From Dehalococcoidia bacterium UBA2160 (GTDB lineage Bacteria; Chloroflexota; Dehalococcoidia; Lucifugimonadales; UBA1123): DNA of 14,464 nt. Shown here piece by piece: positions 7,551 through 14,377 of the stretch. The notes beneath the pieces were generated by a model. That model did no database searches. It was not told the DNA's origin and worked only from the letters and a program-made list of their open reading frames with translations. Every line of letters begins with the position of its first letter. Positions within the stretch are counted from its first letter, which is position 1. The stretch lies in the NCBI GenBank assembly GCA_002328865.1, contig DCWO01000074.1:1-14464 (forward strand), read 5' to 3'. The position numbers and the translations under genes are program-made.

Positions 7551-8495
7551 CTACACGAACTGAGTTGCGTCGGTCTGGTTTGCACCCCGAAGGGTCACGC
7601 GATGCGGCAAAACCATCGGCGCCACGTCCTTCACGTCTTCGGGCACAACGTACGTCCGTCCGTCCATGGCCGCCCAGCCTTGGCAAGCCCTCTGAAGCAG
7701 GACCGTGCCCCTGAGGCTGACCCCGCGAGACAAGTATGTGTGCTCTCTCGTGGCGCGAGCCAACCGCACCATGTACTGCCTGACCGAATCGGCGACATCT
7801 ACGCTCGCGACGTACTCCTGCATCTCGTTCACGTCCTTCGTCGTCACCACTGGACTCAGGGAGGGCATCCCGCGTCCGGTTCGAGCGAGTATCTCGACCT
7901 CTTGGTCGAGTGTCGGCAAGCCCAAACTCATGCGAACTAGGAATCGATCTCGCTGAGAGTCAGGCAGCGGAAACACGCCATGGCTCTCCATGGAGTTCTG
8001 TGTCGCCACGACCAGGAACGGAGCCGGCAACCGGTACATGCGGCCGTCGGCGCTGACCTGGTTTTCGGCCATCGCTTCAAGGAGCGCGGATTGTGTTCGA
8101 GGACCGGTTCGGTTGATCTCGTCGGCCAGCAAAATATTCGCGAAAACGGGTCCTGGCTTGAACTCGAACCTGCTGTCCTGCACGTTGAAAATTGACGTAC
8201 CTGTGATGTCGCTGGGGAGCAGATCGGGTGTGCACTGGACTCGGGCGAATTCGCCGTCGATCGACTGAGCGAGTGTCTTGGCAATAAGCGTCTTGCCGAC
8301 ACCGGGCGAGTCTTCCAGCAGCACGTGCCCCTGGCACACCAGTGCCAACAGCAAGAATCGCAACCGTTCCTGCGACACCACGACGACTTCGGAGACATTG
8401 TTCTCGAGGCCGCCCAGAAGCTCTTTGAACCTCTCCTGGGTCATCATCGGGCCGTCGTCGATGCTGTCGCTTTGCACCAGCTTTGGAAATGCCAT
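7551..8495 (-). CDS. MoxR-family AAA+ ATPase
   Basis: This is a 314-residue soluble AAA+ ATPase of the MoxR group. Counting from the chosen start, Walker A is SPGVGKT (63-69), Walker B is LLADE (122-126) followed by INRTGPRTQSALLEAM, sensor 1 is ATQN (164-167), and the arginine-bearing SQRDRF segment is at 180-185. The lid domain contains the SRGVSLRG and PEDVKDVAPMVLPHR patterns typical of MoxR. MoxR proteins are thought to act as chaperone-like remodellers for partner proteins encoded beside them, here DUF58 and the transglutaminase-like protein. I chose the ATG at 8495 because GAGGA lies about 10 nt upstream. An in-frame GTG at 8549 would add 18 polar residues but has no ribosome binding site. 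The DUF58 gene begins 137 nt downstream on the same strand. Confidence 0.93.
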   Translation of the reverse strand: MAFPKLVQSDSIDDGPMMTQERFKELLGGLENNVSEVVVVSQERLRFLLLALVCQGHVLLEDSPGVGKTLIAKTLAQSIDGEFARVQCTPDLLPSDITGTSIFNVQDSRFEFKPGPVFANILLADEINRTGPRTQSALLEAMAENQVSADGRMYRLPAPFLVVATQNSMESHGVFPLPDSQRDRFLVRMSLGLPTLDQEVEILARTGRGMPSLSPVVTTKDVNEMQEYVASVDVADSVRQYMVRLARATREHTYLSRGVSLRGTVLLQRACQGWAAMDGRTYVVPEDVKDVAPMVLPHRVTLRGANQTDATQFV

Positions 8496-8549
8496 AAAGT
8501 TCGTATCCTCGCTATCGCACTGACTTTCGTTTTTTGGACTCTCGGGCAC

Positions 8550-8810
8550 ATCAAAGCCCGCGAACGGGCAACGGAGTTCTTGTCCCCGAGCCGATGGCGG
8601 GCACTATACGTTTGATTGTATGGGTTGGCGCCAGGGCCTCACACGTAGCAAGCACCGGAAACGAAATGGAGGTTTACACCCAACCTGTGTGCGGCGGCAT
8701 CTGCGCGATCAATTGGCCTGCGCCGAGTGACCGCCAGGCAGGGCCAAGATCCGAGGCAGTTGAGGAACGTACGTTCAGGCGGCAGAGTGCAGAGTGACAG
8801 CTTGCCGGAG
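8550..8810. other. Intergenic spacer upstream of the MoxR cluster
   Basis: No gene is seen. The spacer separates the RNase H-like gene (stop at 8811) from the MoxR gene and should carry the promoter of the MoxR-DUF58-transglutaminase cluster on the minus strand. A TATAGT hexamer on the minus strand near 8605-8610 could be a -10 element, but no good -35 is spaced from it. It also contains the palindrome at 8765-8776. Confidence 0.35.
8765..8776. promoter_or_regulatory. GAACGTACGTTC palindrome, LexA (SOS) box-like
   Basis: A perfect 12-nt palindrome matches GAACnnnnGTTC, the core of the Gram-positive type LexA box, which as I recall is also reported for Dehalococcoides (Chloroflexota). The inner bases (G,T,A,C) fit the purine/pyrimidine pattern of that consensus, but the outer C/G flanks are absent. 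It lies 35 nt past the exonuclease stop and about 270 nt upstream of the MoxR start, farther than usual for a repressor site. It could be chance or serve an unseen transcript. Confidence 0.35.
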
Positions 8811-9674
8811 TTAGTCTGACGAGCGGCGACGCCTCGAGTTCTGCTTCCTGGCCCCGAGCCGTTCGATGACACCGAGGTCAAAGGGGAGGCCGATCTCGGG
8901 AAGGTCCCATGGCTCGATTTCGATCTCTCTCGACACTGTCTTCTGTGTGAGGCGGGTGTAGGTTATCTCTGCCAAGCGAGGCAGCGATGCAACGTCTTCC
9001 GCGTTGTATCGAATCAAGGTGTCTCTGGCGCCGCGATCGCCGTTGAGCCACATCCTCCACATGAGGACAGCGTCAAACCCGTCGAGGGTCGTCAGCTCCG
9101 AAGGCCTGCCGACCTTCAGGCGCTGTTCGATCGCTTTCAATCCTCCGCGTTCACCCAGCCTGCGCAACGGGTGCATCAGATCGATGTGTGCGATGCCCGA
9201 GAACATCCTGCCCATCTTGTGCTCGATGAACGGCAGGTCGAACGACGCGCCGTTGAACGTCACGACCAGGTCGTACTCTTCCATTACGCCGCGGAGCTCG
9301 TCCAGGTTTTCGTCGGCGACGAACGCCCGATAGCCAGTGTTGTCGAGCACTCCGACCAACGTGATGTCCGCTAACTCAGGCGACAGGCCGGTCGTCTCAA
9401 TGTCGAGGAAGGCGGCCCGATCACGGAACTCAGGGTACAAGCGCCACATCTCTGAGTTGGGCAGCGTCGAGGCAAAATACGCAGCGTCCATCTCGGCCAG
9501 GCGGTCACGCGACCGGCCGACGAGCGTACGCAGGTAATCTCGACGACTTTGCGCCCGCTGCGGCAGATCTTCGGCGCAGAGGAAATCGTCCCAGGTGTTA
9601 ACGCCAGCGGACCACAACTCGCGTTCGGTGACCGCGCCGATGCCGGGAAGGTGAATGAAACTGCGAGAGAGCAT
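8811..9674 (-). CDS. YprB-type RNase H-like (DEDD) 3'-5' exonuclease domain protein
   Basis: This 287-residue cytoplasmic protein has a helix-hairpin-helix-like N-terminus (SFIHLPGIGAVTERELWSAGV, 5-25), usually a DNA-contacting or scaffold motif. A DEDD-type exonuclease domain of the YprB/RNase H-like family follows. Catalytic acidic residues are visible as FLDIETTG (Asp91, Glu93), TFNGASFDLPFI (Asp146) and RYNAEDV (Tyr223, Asp227, giving the DEDDy subtype). HIDLMHPLRR (163-172) and a basic tail (RRRRSSD) are also present. All residues expected for two-metal nuclease chemistry are there, so activity on single-stranded nucleic acid ends is likely but the substrate is unknown. The start is ATG at 9674. 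It begins 17 nt after the MFS gene stop on the same strand, so the two are probably one transcript, although no functional link is obvious. Confidence 0.86.
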   Translation of the reverse strand: MLSRSFIHLPGIGAVTERELWSAGVNTWDDFLCAEDLPQRAQSRRDYLRTLVGRSRDRLAEMDAAYFASTLPNSEMWRLYPEFRDRAAFLDIETTGLSPELADITLVGVLDNTGYRAFVADENLDELRGVMEEYDLVVTFNGASFDLPFIEHKMGRMFSGIAHIDLMHPLRRLGERGGLKAIEQRLKVGRPSELTTLDGFDAVLMWRMWLNGDRGARDTLIRYNAEDVASLPRLAEITYTRLTQKTVSREIEIEPWDLPEIGLPFDLGVIERLGARKQNSRRRRSSD

Positions 9675-9691
9675 ATCTATTTTCGACTCGA

Positions 9692-10990
9692 TCAGTCGGC
9701 CGTCACCGACCTTGTACTCTTGTCTCCCGCCAGGGCCGCCTGGAGCCCTCTCGTGTATATTCGTCGGAGATTGATGCCTTGCCAGCTCGCGAACATGATC
9801 ACGACGAAGCCTGCGCCGCCGATCAAAAGCAGCGTGGCCGCATCCACGTAGTCGGCCATTCCACCGTTGATCAGGTTGGCCGAAGCCATCATCCCGCCGA
9901 TGTGCACGGAATAGACGGCCCCTACCCTGCCTCGGACTCTGTCGGCGGTAATCGACTGAATCATCGTGTGCGTGATCGTCATGAACCCTGCTTGCGACGC
10001 GCCCATGGCCATTGCCGCCAGCAGAGCCAACGGCATGCTGCCCGAGATTGCCAGGACAGCGGGCGTCAATCCGCTCAACACACCCAGGTTTAGGAAGAGT
10101 TTGCCTTTCATCGACTCACTGGTCACGCCCGCCAATCCGACGACAGCGACCAGAGCGCCGGCGCCGACAGACATCATCAGATAGCTGAAACCCGCCCCTT
10201 CGGCATCCAGACGTTGAGTTGACAGCACCGGGAGGAGCGACTCGAACGACATGGTCAATCCGCAATGGAACAGCGCCATGACCACGATCGCCCTCAGCAC
10301 CGGTATCGCGTACACGTAACGCAGTCCTTCGAGCATGTTGCTGACGAATCCGCGGGTGTGGTCGATCTCACCGGTCGACGACGTGCGCACGCGCAGCGCC
10401 TGCACCAGGCTGATCGCATAGAATCCCGAGCACAGCAGGAACGCGCCGCCGACTCCGGTGGTGGCCAGCAACGGGGCGATGGCCAACGGGCCAATCAACC
10501 GCGATCCGTTCATGGTGGCCTGGTTCAGCGCGATAGCGTTCAGCAGAAGGTTTTTCGGCACCAGGTTGGGGATCAACGCCGAGCCTGCCGGCATTTGGGC
10601 AGCCCTCACCGACCCGTTCACGAACGCCAGGACCACGAGATGCCAGATGGTGACGGAGCCTATCATCACGACGACAGCCAAAACGAGGTTGTGGCCCAGA
10701 TTCAGGGCGAACATGGTGGCTAGGACCTTGCGGCGGTCGAAGCGATCGGCCAGGTAACCTGAGAAGGGCGTGACGAGCACCCGAGGGATCATGGCGGCGA
10801 AAGTAACCACGCCCACCCAGAGCGAGGAGTCCGAGAGGTCGAACACCAACCAACCGCGGGCCACGATGAGCGCCCACGAGGCTGCTCCGGCCGCTAGGCT
10901 GGCAACCCAGAGGGTCCGGTAGTCCCGATAGGCCAACGCGCTGAGATACCGGGAGGACGTCTCTCGGAGCACAGACTTCGCTTTGGGCAT
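9692..10990 (-). CDS. MFS transporter, MFS_3/EntS-like exporter
   Basis: This 432-residue protein has about twelve hydrophobic helices with a short cytoplasmic N-terminus containing LAYRDYRTLWVASLAAGAASWALIVARGWLVFDL, the typical opening of the MFS_3 (EntS-like) group. The loop between helices 2 and 3 carries motif A as SGYLADRFDRRKVLA (77-91). Helix 5 and its loop contain NAIALNQATMNGSRLIGP, also characteristic. Members export siderophores, drugs or metabolites with proton exchange; the cargo here cannot be predicted. The start is ATG at 10988-10990, with purine-rich GGGGAA and GAGCGA stretches before it. It follows the selenoprotein gene on the same strand after 284 nt, and overlaps no other gene. 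The exonuclease gene lies 17 nt downstream. Confidence 0.9.
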   Translation of the reverse strand: MPKAKSVLRETSSRYLSALAYRDYRTLWVASLAAGAASWALIVARGWLVFDLSDSSLWVGVVTFAAMIPRVLVTPFSGYLADRFDRRKVLATMFALNLGHNLVLAVVVMIGSVTIWHLVVLAFVNGSVRAAQMPAGSALIPNLVPKNLLLNAIALNQATMNGSRLIGPLAIAPLLATTGVGGAFLLCSGFYAISLVQALRVRTSSTGEIDHTRGFVSNMLEGLRYVYAIPVLRAIVVMALFHCGLTMSFESLLPVLSTQRLDAEGAGFSYLMMSVGAGALVAVVGLAGVTSESMKGKLFLNLGVLSGLTPAVLAISGSMPLALLAAMAMGASQAGFMTITHTMIQSITADRVRGRVGAVYSVHIGGMMASANLINGGMADYVDAATLLLIGGAGFVVIMFASWQGINLRRIYTRGLQAALAGDKSTRSVTAD

Positions 10991-11274
10991 TCGCTCGATA
11001 TCGTTCCCCTTATCGCCTCGTCGATTGTCCTCTGTTGACGCTGGCGCCCGAGCCTAACTCGTCCGAACTTTTCCAAGCCGAGGGTTCTCGAAAATCGTCG
11101 CCCACACTCAGCGCAATGTCAAGCTCCGATCCGCGATTTCAACGGCGTTGGGACGACATTGTTCGGAGCGTTGCAGACATTCGTCGGTGTGTCCACGGCA
11201 AGCTTCGCCACGAAACAGTTGACGGCCATGGCGTATCGCGCCCGACGCGAGAAGATGAGCCGTCGTCGAGTGTC
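10991..11274. other. Spacer between the selenoprotein gene and the MFS gene
   Basis: No gene or clear terminator is seen in these 284 nt. Open frames on the plus strand crossing this area (for instance from 11035 and 11159) lack ribosome binding sites and family features. On the minus strand the reading frame past the selenoprotein stop stays open to about 11128 but is not protein-like. The length suggests the MFS gene has its own promoter, which I could not pinpoint. Confidence 0.35.
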
Positions 11275-12537
11275 TCACCCAGACTGCCGGCTCGTATCAA
11301 AAGGTGAGAAGCTGCTATACGTCCTTGGGATCAGCGAACGGGTGACGACCAAGCGAAGGCTCGCGTCCTCGCTTCTCGCGTGCGCGTCCCGAACCGCGAA
11401 CAGAACCTTTCCGGCCACCGTCTCCCGCCAGAACCAATCGGAGAGGGTGTCGCTGTCGGCTCCTTCTTGACCGGGTTGAGCCGTGGCAGCCTCGAAGTAG
11501 AAGGACTTCAGATCTTCCACGGCCAGCTTGAACCTATCGCCAAGGCTGAGATCGTCCTCGGACGAGGGTACGCCTCCGCCCAGAAACCCGGCGACGAACG
11601 AACCCATCGCGTCGGACTCCATGCCGCTGAGGCCGACTGTGGTGCGCATGCGCTTGCTCACCGCCATGTCGTACCAGGGACGCATCAGCGTCAATTCCTC
11701 GAGGAAGCTTGCTGACAGCTTCTCCGCGTCTCCCATCTCGGAGGCCGGCAAATCGAAATTCACCGGACACACGAGAGCAGCAGGGCCGTCCACGGGGGGA
11801 GCGTCTTCCGGGTAGTCCGTCAGAACCGGTCCGCTTGGAGCTTCCAGCAGTTCCAGGGCGCTGATGAGCACCCGGTTCTGAAACGCGGCGTCACTCGGAA
11901 CGCCAAGGGGACGGCCCAACTCGAACGAAACCCACAACGCCCGGGGCGGGACGATCTTCTCGGTGTGCTCGCGGATGAGGCTGATCTGCGTCGTGGGCAC
12001 TCCTTCGTCTTCGATGTAGTGTGCAAGCCCGCCTACGGCGCGCGTGCAGGCCGGTCAAACAGGGACCAGCAGTGCGGCATCGACGTTGTCTCTCTTCAAC
12101 AATCCAGCGAGAGTGCGCGCGGCCGCCTCCATCTGCGCGGGCGTGTTGGCGCCCATGAACGAGTAGTGGAAATCCGCCACGCTTCCGATGGCGCCGTCTC
12201 GTGCCAGTTCGCGGAGACGGTCAAGAGGGAATACGACATTCCAGTCTTGCTGGAAACCTGTGCGGTCGTAGTTGGTCGAAACATGGCTCATCACCAGGTC
12301 GTTGGCTTCTGTGTCCCCGGGAATGACGCGATACTCGCCAGGGATGCTCTTGGCGTCTCCTGACGAAAGATTGAACAACCGGTCACCTCGCAGGTGGAGT
12401 CCAGCGGTGGATATGATGGCGACTCGCCGTTGCGAAACGGGCGGCCCTTCCACCCAAGGGCGGCCATCGAATACGGGACATTCGATGCCAAGCAAGCTCG
12501 TTCGAACAACATCAGACACCTGGTCTAGTCGGACCAT
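11275..12537 (-). CDS. GrdB/PrdB-like reductase-family selenoprotein with in-frame UGA (Sec161)
   Basis: One 420-residue protein if TGA at 12057-12055 is read as selenocysteine. The N-terminal part has VRTSLLGIECPVFDG, GPPVSQRRVAIISTAGLH, YRVIPGD, MSHVSTNYDRTGFQQDWNVVFPLDRLREL and SVADFHYSFMGA, strongly like the glycine/sarcosine/betaine/D-proline reductase selenoprotein B family. It runs to VPV (158-160), then TGA, then P-A-C (Cys164), giving a U-x-x-C redox pair. Past the TGA the same frame continues with GGLAHYIEDEG, ISLIREHTE and PPRALWVSFELGRPLG, again family-like, to the stop at 11275. I chose ATG 12537 because GAGGAG lies 7-8 nt upstream and family similarity begins there. Open frame extends upstream to 12675 without similarity. 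Reductases of this family cleave C-N bonds with reducing power from thiols, but no partner subunits are encoded nearby, so the substrate is unknown. A standard gene call would split it into 12055-12537 and a false GTG-started gene at 11275-12000. Confidence 0.86.
12022..12048 (-). promoter_or_regulatory. Candidate bacterial SECIS hairpin
   Basis: On the minus strand, 6 nt after the TGA, a 27-nt hairpin forms. The 12-position arms are TGCACGCGCGCC (12048-12037) and GGCGGGCTTGCA (12033-12022), with 10 pairs and two mismatches, closing on a GTA loop. The loop starts about 18 nt after the TGA and its first base is G, in line with the known bacterial SECIS pattern (stem-loop just inside the coding region, G at the start of the apical loop). 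The structure overlaps codons, as SelB-dependent elements do. Confidence 0.62.
12055..12057 (-). other. In-frame TGA recoded as selenocysteine (codon 161)
   Basis: TGA lies between GTT (Val160) and CCG (Pro162) in an otherwise open frame of 420 codons. It sits at the first position of U-P-A-C, where relatives carry Sec or Cys. Family-like sequence on both sides and the adjoining hairpin support recoding rather than termination. Confidence 0.8.
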
Positions 12538-12544
12538 TCCACAC

Positions 12545-12551
12545 TCTCCTC
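12545..12551 (-). promoter_or_regulatory. Ribosome binding site of the selenoprotein gene
   Basis: GAGGAGA on the minus strand is 7 nt before the ATG at 12537. It decides between this start and the longer open frame reaching 12675, whose first residues show no family similarity. Confidence 0.75.
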
Positions 12552-12623
12552 GGATACATTCCCCACCAACCGGATAATCCGCAGTCGTAAGCCAATTCAC
12601 GCCTGAGGATGCGATCTTACACT

Positions 12624-12657
12624 GATCAACGGTCGATTGACTAGCGACACGTTGATC
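12624..12657. repeat. Long hairpin upstream of the selenoprotein gene
   Basis: Outer arms GATCAACG (12624-12631) and CGTTGATC (12650-12657) pair perfectly. The stem continues with GTCG (12632-12635) and CGAC (12645-12648), leaving one bulged A at 12649 and a 9-nt loop. This gives a 12-bp stem ending 87 nt before the selenoprotein start. It may be a 5' leader structure or a repressor operator; no T-run suggests a terminator. Confidence 0.5.
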
Positions 12658-12798
12658 TTCAACGACCTGCCACAAAGGTCAACAACGCTCAAAGCCGATG
12701 CGAATAAAACCGAACGGCCATTTCTGTCGTTGTATGAAGCATCGAGCTTCAAACACGCTTGGCAAGCAAAGCATTGTGAAAGAGTAGGAAGACTTGAC

Positions 12799-12817
12799 CG
12801 GCGCCCGGCTGGCGCCG
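12799..12817. repeat. GC-rich 7-bp hairpin
   Basis: CGGCGCC (12799-12805) pairs exactly with GGCGCCG (12811-12817) around CGGCT. No T-tract follows. The role is unknown. Confidence 0.35.
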
Positions 12818-12973
12818 TGCTCGCGACCATGATGTGGAGTGGTGGTTGTCGCCGTCTATAGGGTTTGCATCGATGCTGGTCGGCTTCAGATCGATTTGAT
12901 GCAGTCGATCATTAATAGAACCTGATCACGGCCGGGCCACATCTAAATTGGGAATCGGTGCGGAGGGGATGGG

Positions 12974-14365
12974 ATGCGAGTGCGCCCTGGGTTGATGGTT
13001 TTCGTTTTCACCGGAATCGTCGCGATCGTCGGATTGGCGTGCGGTCAGTCGACGACGCCGACACCTGTGCCGTCACAGCCGGCTGCCCCTGCCGCGGCCC
13101 CGACCGCCGTCGCGACCCAGCCGCCTCTGGCGGCGGCTAACCCCACCGCGATGCCAACCGCTGTCACCGCGTCCGCTCCAACGCCGGCGCGATCGCCGCC
13201 AGCCCAGCCAGCGCCTTCGAGCGCCAACGAAGTGCGGTCGGACATCAAGGATTTCGTTCTCGAAGATCTGACCGTTCCGGTGGGCACAACCGTCATCTGG
13301 GAGAATCGCGACGGCGCCCCCCACACCACGACTTCCGGCAATTCGCCGAGCCCGTCGGGAGTGTGGGACAGTCCGCTGCTGCGCCAAGGGGGAGCGTTTC
13401 AATTCACATTCGATCAGCCTGGGAGTTTCCCTTATTTCTGCACCGTCCACCCAGATATGGTTGCCACGGTGACCGTCACTGACAGCGCCTCGCCGGCACT
13501 GGCCGCGGCATCGCCGACCGCGATTTCAGTTCCTGTCCCGGCGGCCACTCAACCGCCTGCAACCCAAACACCGGCCGCCTTGCCCTCCACGACCGCGACG
13601 CCGGCGCCGACAGTCACGCCGACTCCGCAACCGGTTGCCAACTCACCAACGGTCATCCCCGCAGCCACGCCGGCGCCCGCCGCTCCGACAGCAACACCGG
13701 TCCCGGCCACCGCCACGCCAACCACCGTGCCGACCAGCACACCGGAACCGATGGGACAGACGGTGGACTCTGACGTCGTCAACTTCACGCTGGAGGATCT
13801 GAACATCCCCAGGGGAACGACGGTAACGTGGCACAACCTCGACGCGGCGCCGCATACATCGACGTCCGGCGTCTCGCCGACGCCTTCAGGCGTGTGGGAC
13901 AGCGGAATATTCAACCAGGGCGGCAGCTTCTCGTTCACCTTCGAGGAGACCGGTTCGTTCCCGTATTTCTGCACCGTCCATCCGTTCATGGTCGGCACAA
14001 TCACAGTAACTGAAGCTGAGCAAGCCACGGCCACCCCGGCGCCTCCGGTCGCTACACCGGTTCCGCCAACACCAGCGCCATCGGCAACTCCGGCGCCGGC
14101 GGCTCAGACCGTCGAGTCTTCGATCATCAATTTCACGCTCGAAAACCTGAACGTATCGGTGGGCACAATGGTCACTTGGGAGAATTTCGACGGCGCGCCG
14201 CACACTTCAACCGCCGGAGTCTCGCCGAATGCCTCCGGGGAATGGGACAGCGGCATTTTGAACATGAATCAGGATTTCCAGTTCACGTTCGATGAACCGG
14301 GGCAGTTCCCGTATTTCTGCACGGTCCATCCGTTCATGACGGCTACCGTCACCGTGCAGAACTAA
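12974..14365 (+). CDS. Lipoprotein with three tandem cupredoxin (amicyanin/plastocyanin-like) domains
   Basis: This 463-residue exported protein begins with MRVRPG and a hydrophobic segment (7-22) ending G-L-A-Cys23, a probable lipidation site although Gly at -3 is atypical. The mature part alternates Pro/Thr/Ala-rich linkers (24-83, about 173-259, 347-375) with three blue-copper-like domains at about 84-172, 260-346 and 376-463. Each has a complete type 1 copper set: APH-T, then F-C-T-V-H-P-x-M. Ligands are His117, Cys156, His159, Met162; His294, Cys333, His336, Met339; and His410, Cys449, His452, Met455. The His-to-Cys gap is 39 residues in all three, and C-x2-H-x2-M matches amicyanin rather than plastocyanin. 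It is likely an envelope-anchored electron carrier or copper binder. The ATG has GGAGGGG at 12962-12968, 5 nt upstream. It is read divergently from the selenoprotein gene and converges on the partial gene downstream. Confidence 0.92.
   Translation: MRVRPGLMVFVFTGIVAIVGLACGQSTTPTPVPSQPAAPAAAPTAVATQPPLAAANPTAMPTAVTASAPTPARSPPAQPAPSSANEVRSDIKDFVLEDLTVPVGTTVIWENRDGAPHTTTSGNSPSPSGVWDSPLLRQGGAFQFTFDQPGSFPYFCTVHPDMVATVTVTDSASPALAAASPTAISVPVPAATQPPATQTPAALPSTTATPAPTVTPTPQPVANSPTVIPAATPAPAAPTATPVPATATPTTVPTSTPEPMGQTVDSDVVNFTLEDLNIPRGTTVTWHNLDAAPHTSTSGVSPTPSGVWDSGIFNQGGSFSFTFEETGSFPYFCTVHPFMVGTITVTEAEQATATPAPPVATPVPPTPAPSATPAPAAQTVESSIINFTLENLNVSVGTMVTWENFDGAPHTSTAGVSPNASGEWDSGILNMNQDFQFTFDEPGQFPYFCTVHPFMTATVTVQN
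13227..13485 (+). repeat. Cupredoxin domain repeat unit 1
   Basis: First of three homologous coding units, residues about 85-171. It is the most divergent copy: it has HPDM where the others have HPFM, and SPLLRQGG where the others have SGI-type sequence. Confidence 0.75.
13754..14014 (+). repeat. Cupredoxin domain repeat unit 2
   Basis: Second unit. My by-eye alignment to unit 3 gives about 56 identical of 88 residues, including an 11-residue exact block FPYFCTVHPFM. Confidence 0.75.
14103..14362 (+). repeat. Cupredoxin domain repeat unit 3
   Basis: Third unit, ending the protein. It is closest to unit 2 and is separated from it by a shorter Pro/Thr linker than the one between units 1 and 2. 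Confidence 0.75.
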
Positions 14366-14377
14366 TCTCTCGACGAG

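Larger units (their letters stand above)
12538..12973. other. Divergent intergenic region between selenoprotein and cupredoxin genes
   Basis: These 436 nt separate two divergently read genes and should hold both promoters. No gene is supported; short frames at 12597-12830 (-) and 12637-12861 (+) overlap and look random. Structures seen are a long hairpin at 12624-12657 and a second one at 12799-12817 (CGGCGCC, loop CGGCT, GGCGCCG). There is also a small inverted repeat, GATCGA (12889-12894) and TCGATC (12905-12910), upstream of the cupredoxin gene. No clear -35/-10 pair was found on either strand. Confidence 0.4.

Noticed and set aside
8496..8549. GTG start at 8549 for the MoxR gene.
   Set aside because: No ribosome binding site precedes it and the extra 18 residues are polar and not MoxR-like; the ATG at 8495 has GAGGA upstream.
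11128..11277. The selenoprotein's final stop at 11275-11277 is also TGA, with an open frame continuing to about 11128.
   Set aside because: The continuation is basic and not family-like, the protein already reaches the usual family C-terminus, and no hairpin in SECIS position was seen.
11275..12000. Separate GTG-started gene for the second half of the selenoprotein.
   Set aside because: The frame is continuous with the upstream half, no ribosome binding site precedes the GTG, and the redox motif would be cut off.
12637..12861. Plus-strand open frame upstream of the cupredoxin gene.
   Set aside because: It starts inside a hairpin, has no ribosome binding site, and its translation matches no family I recognise.
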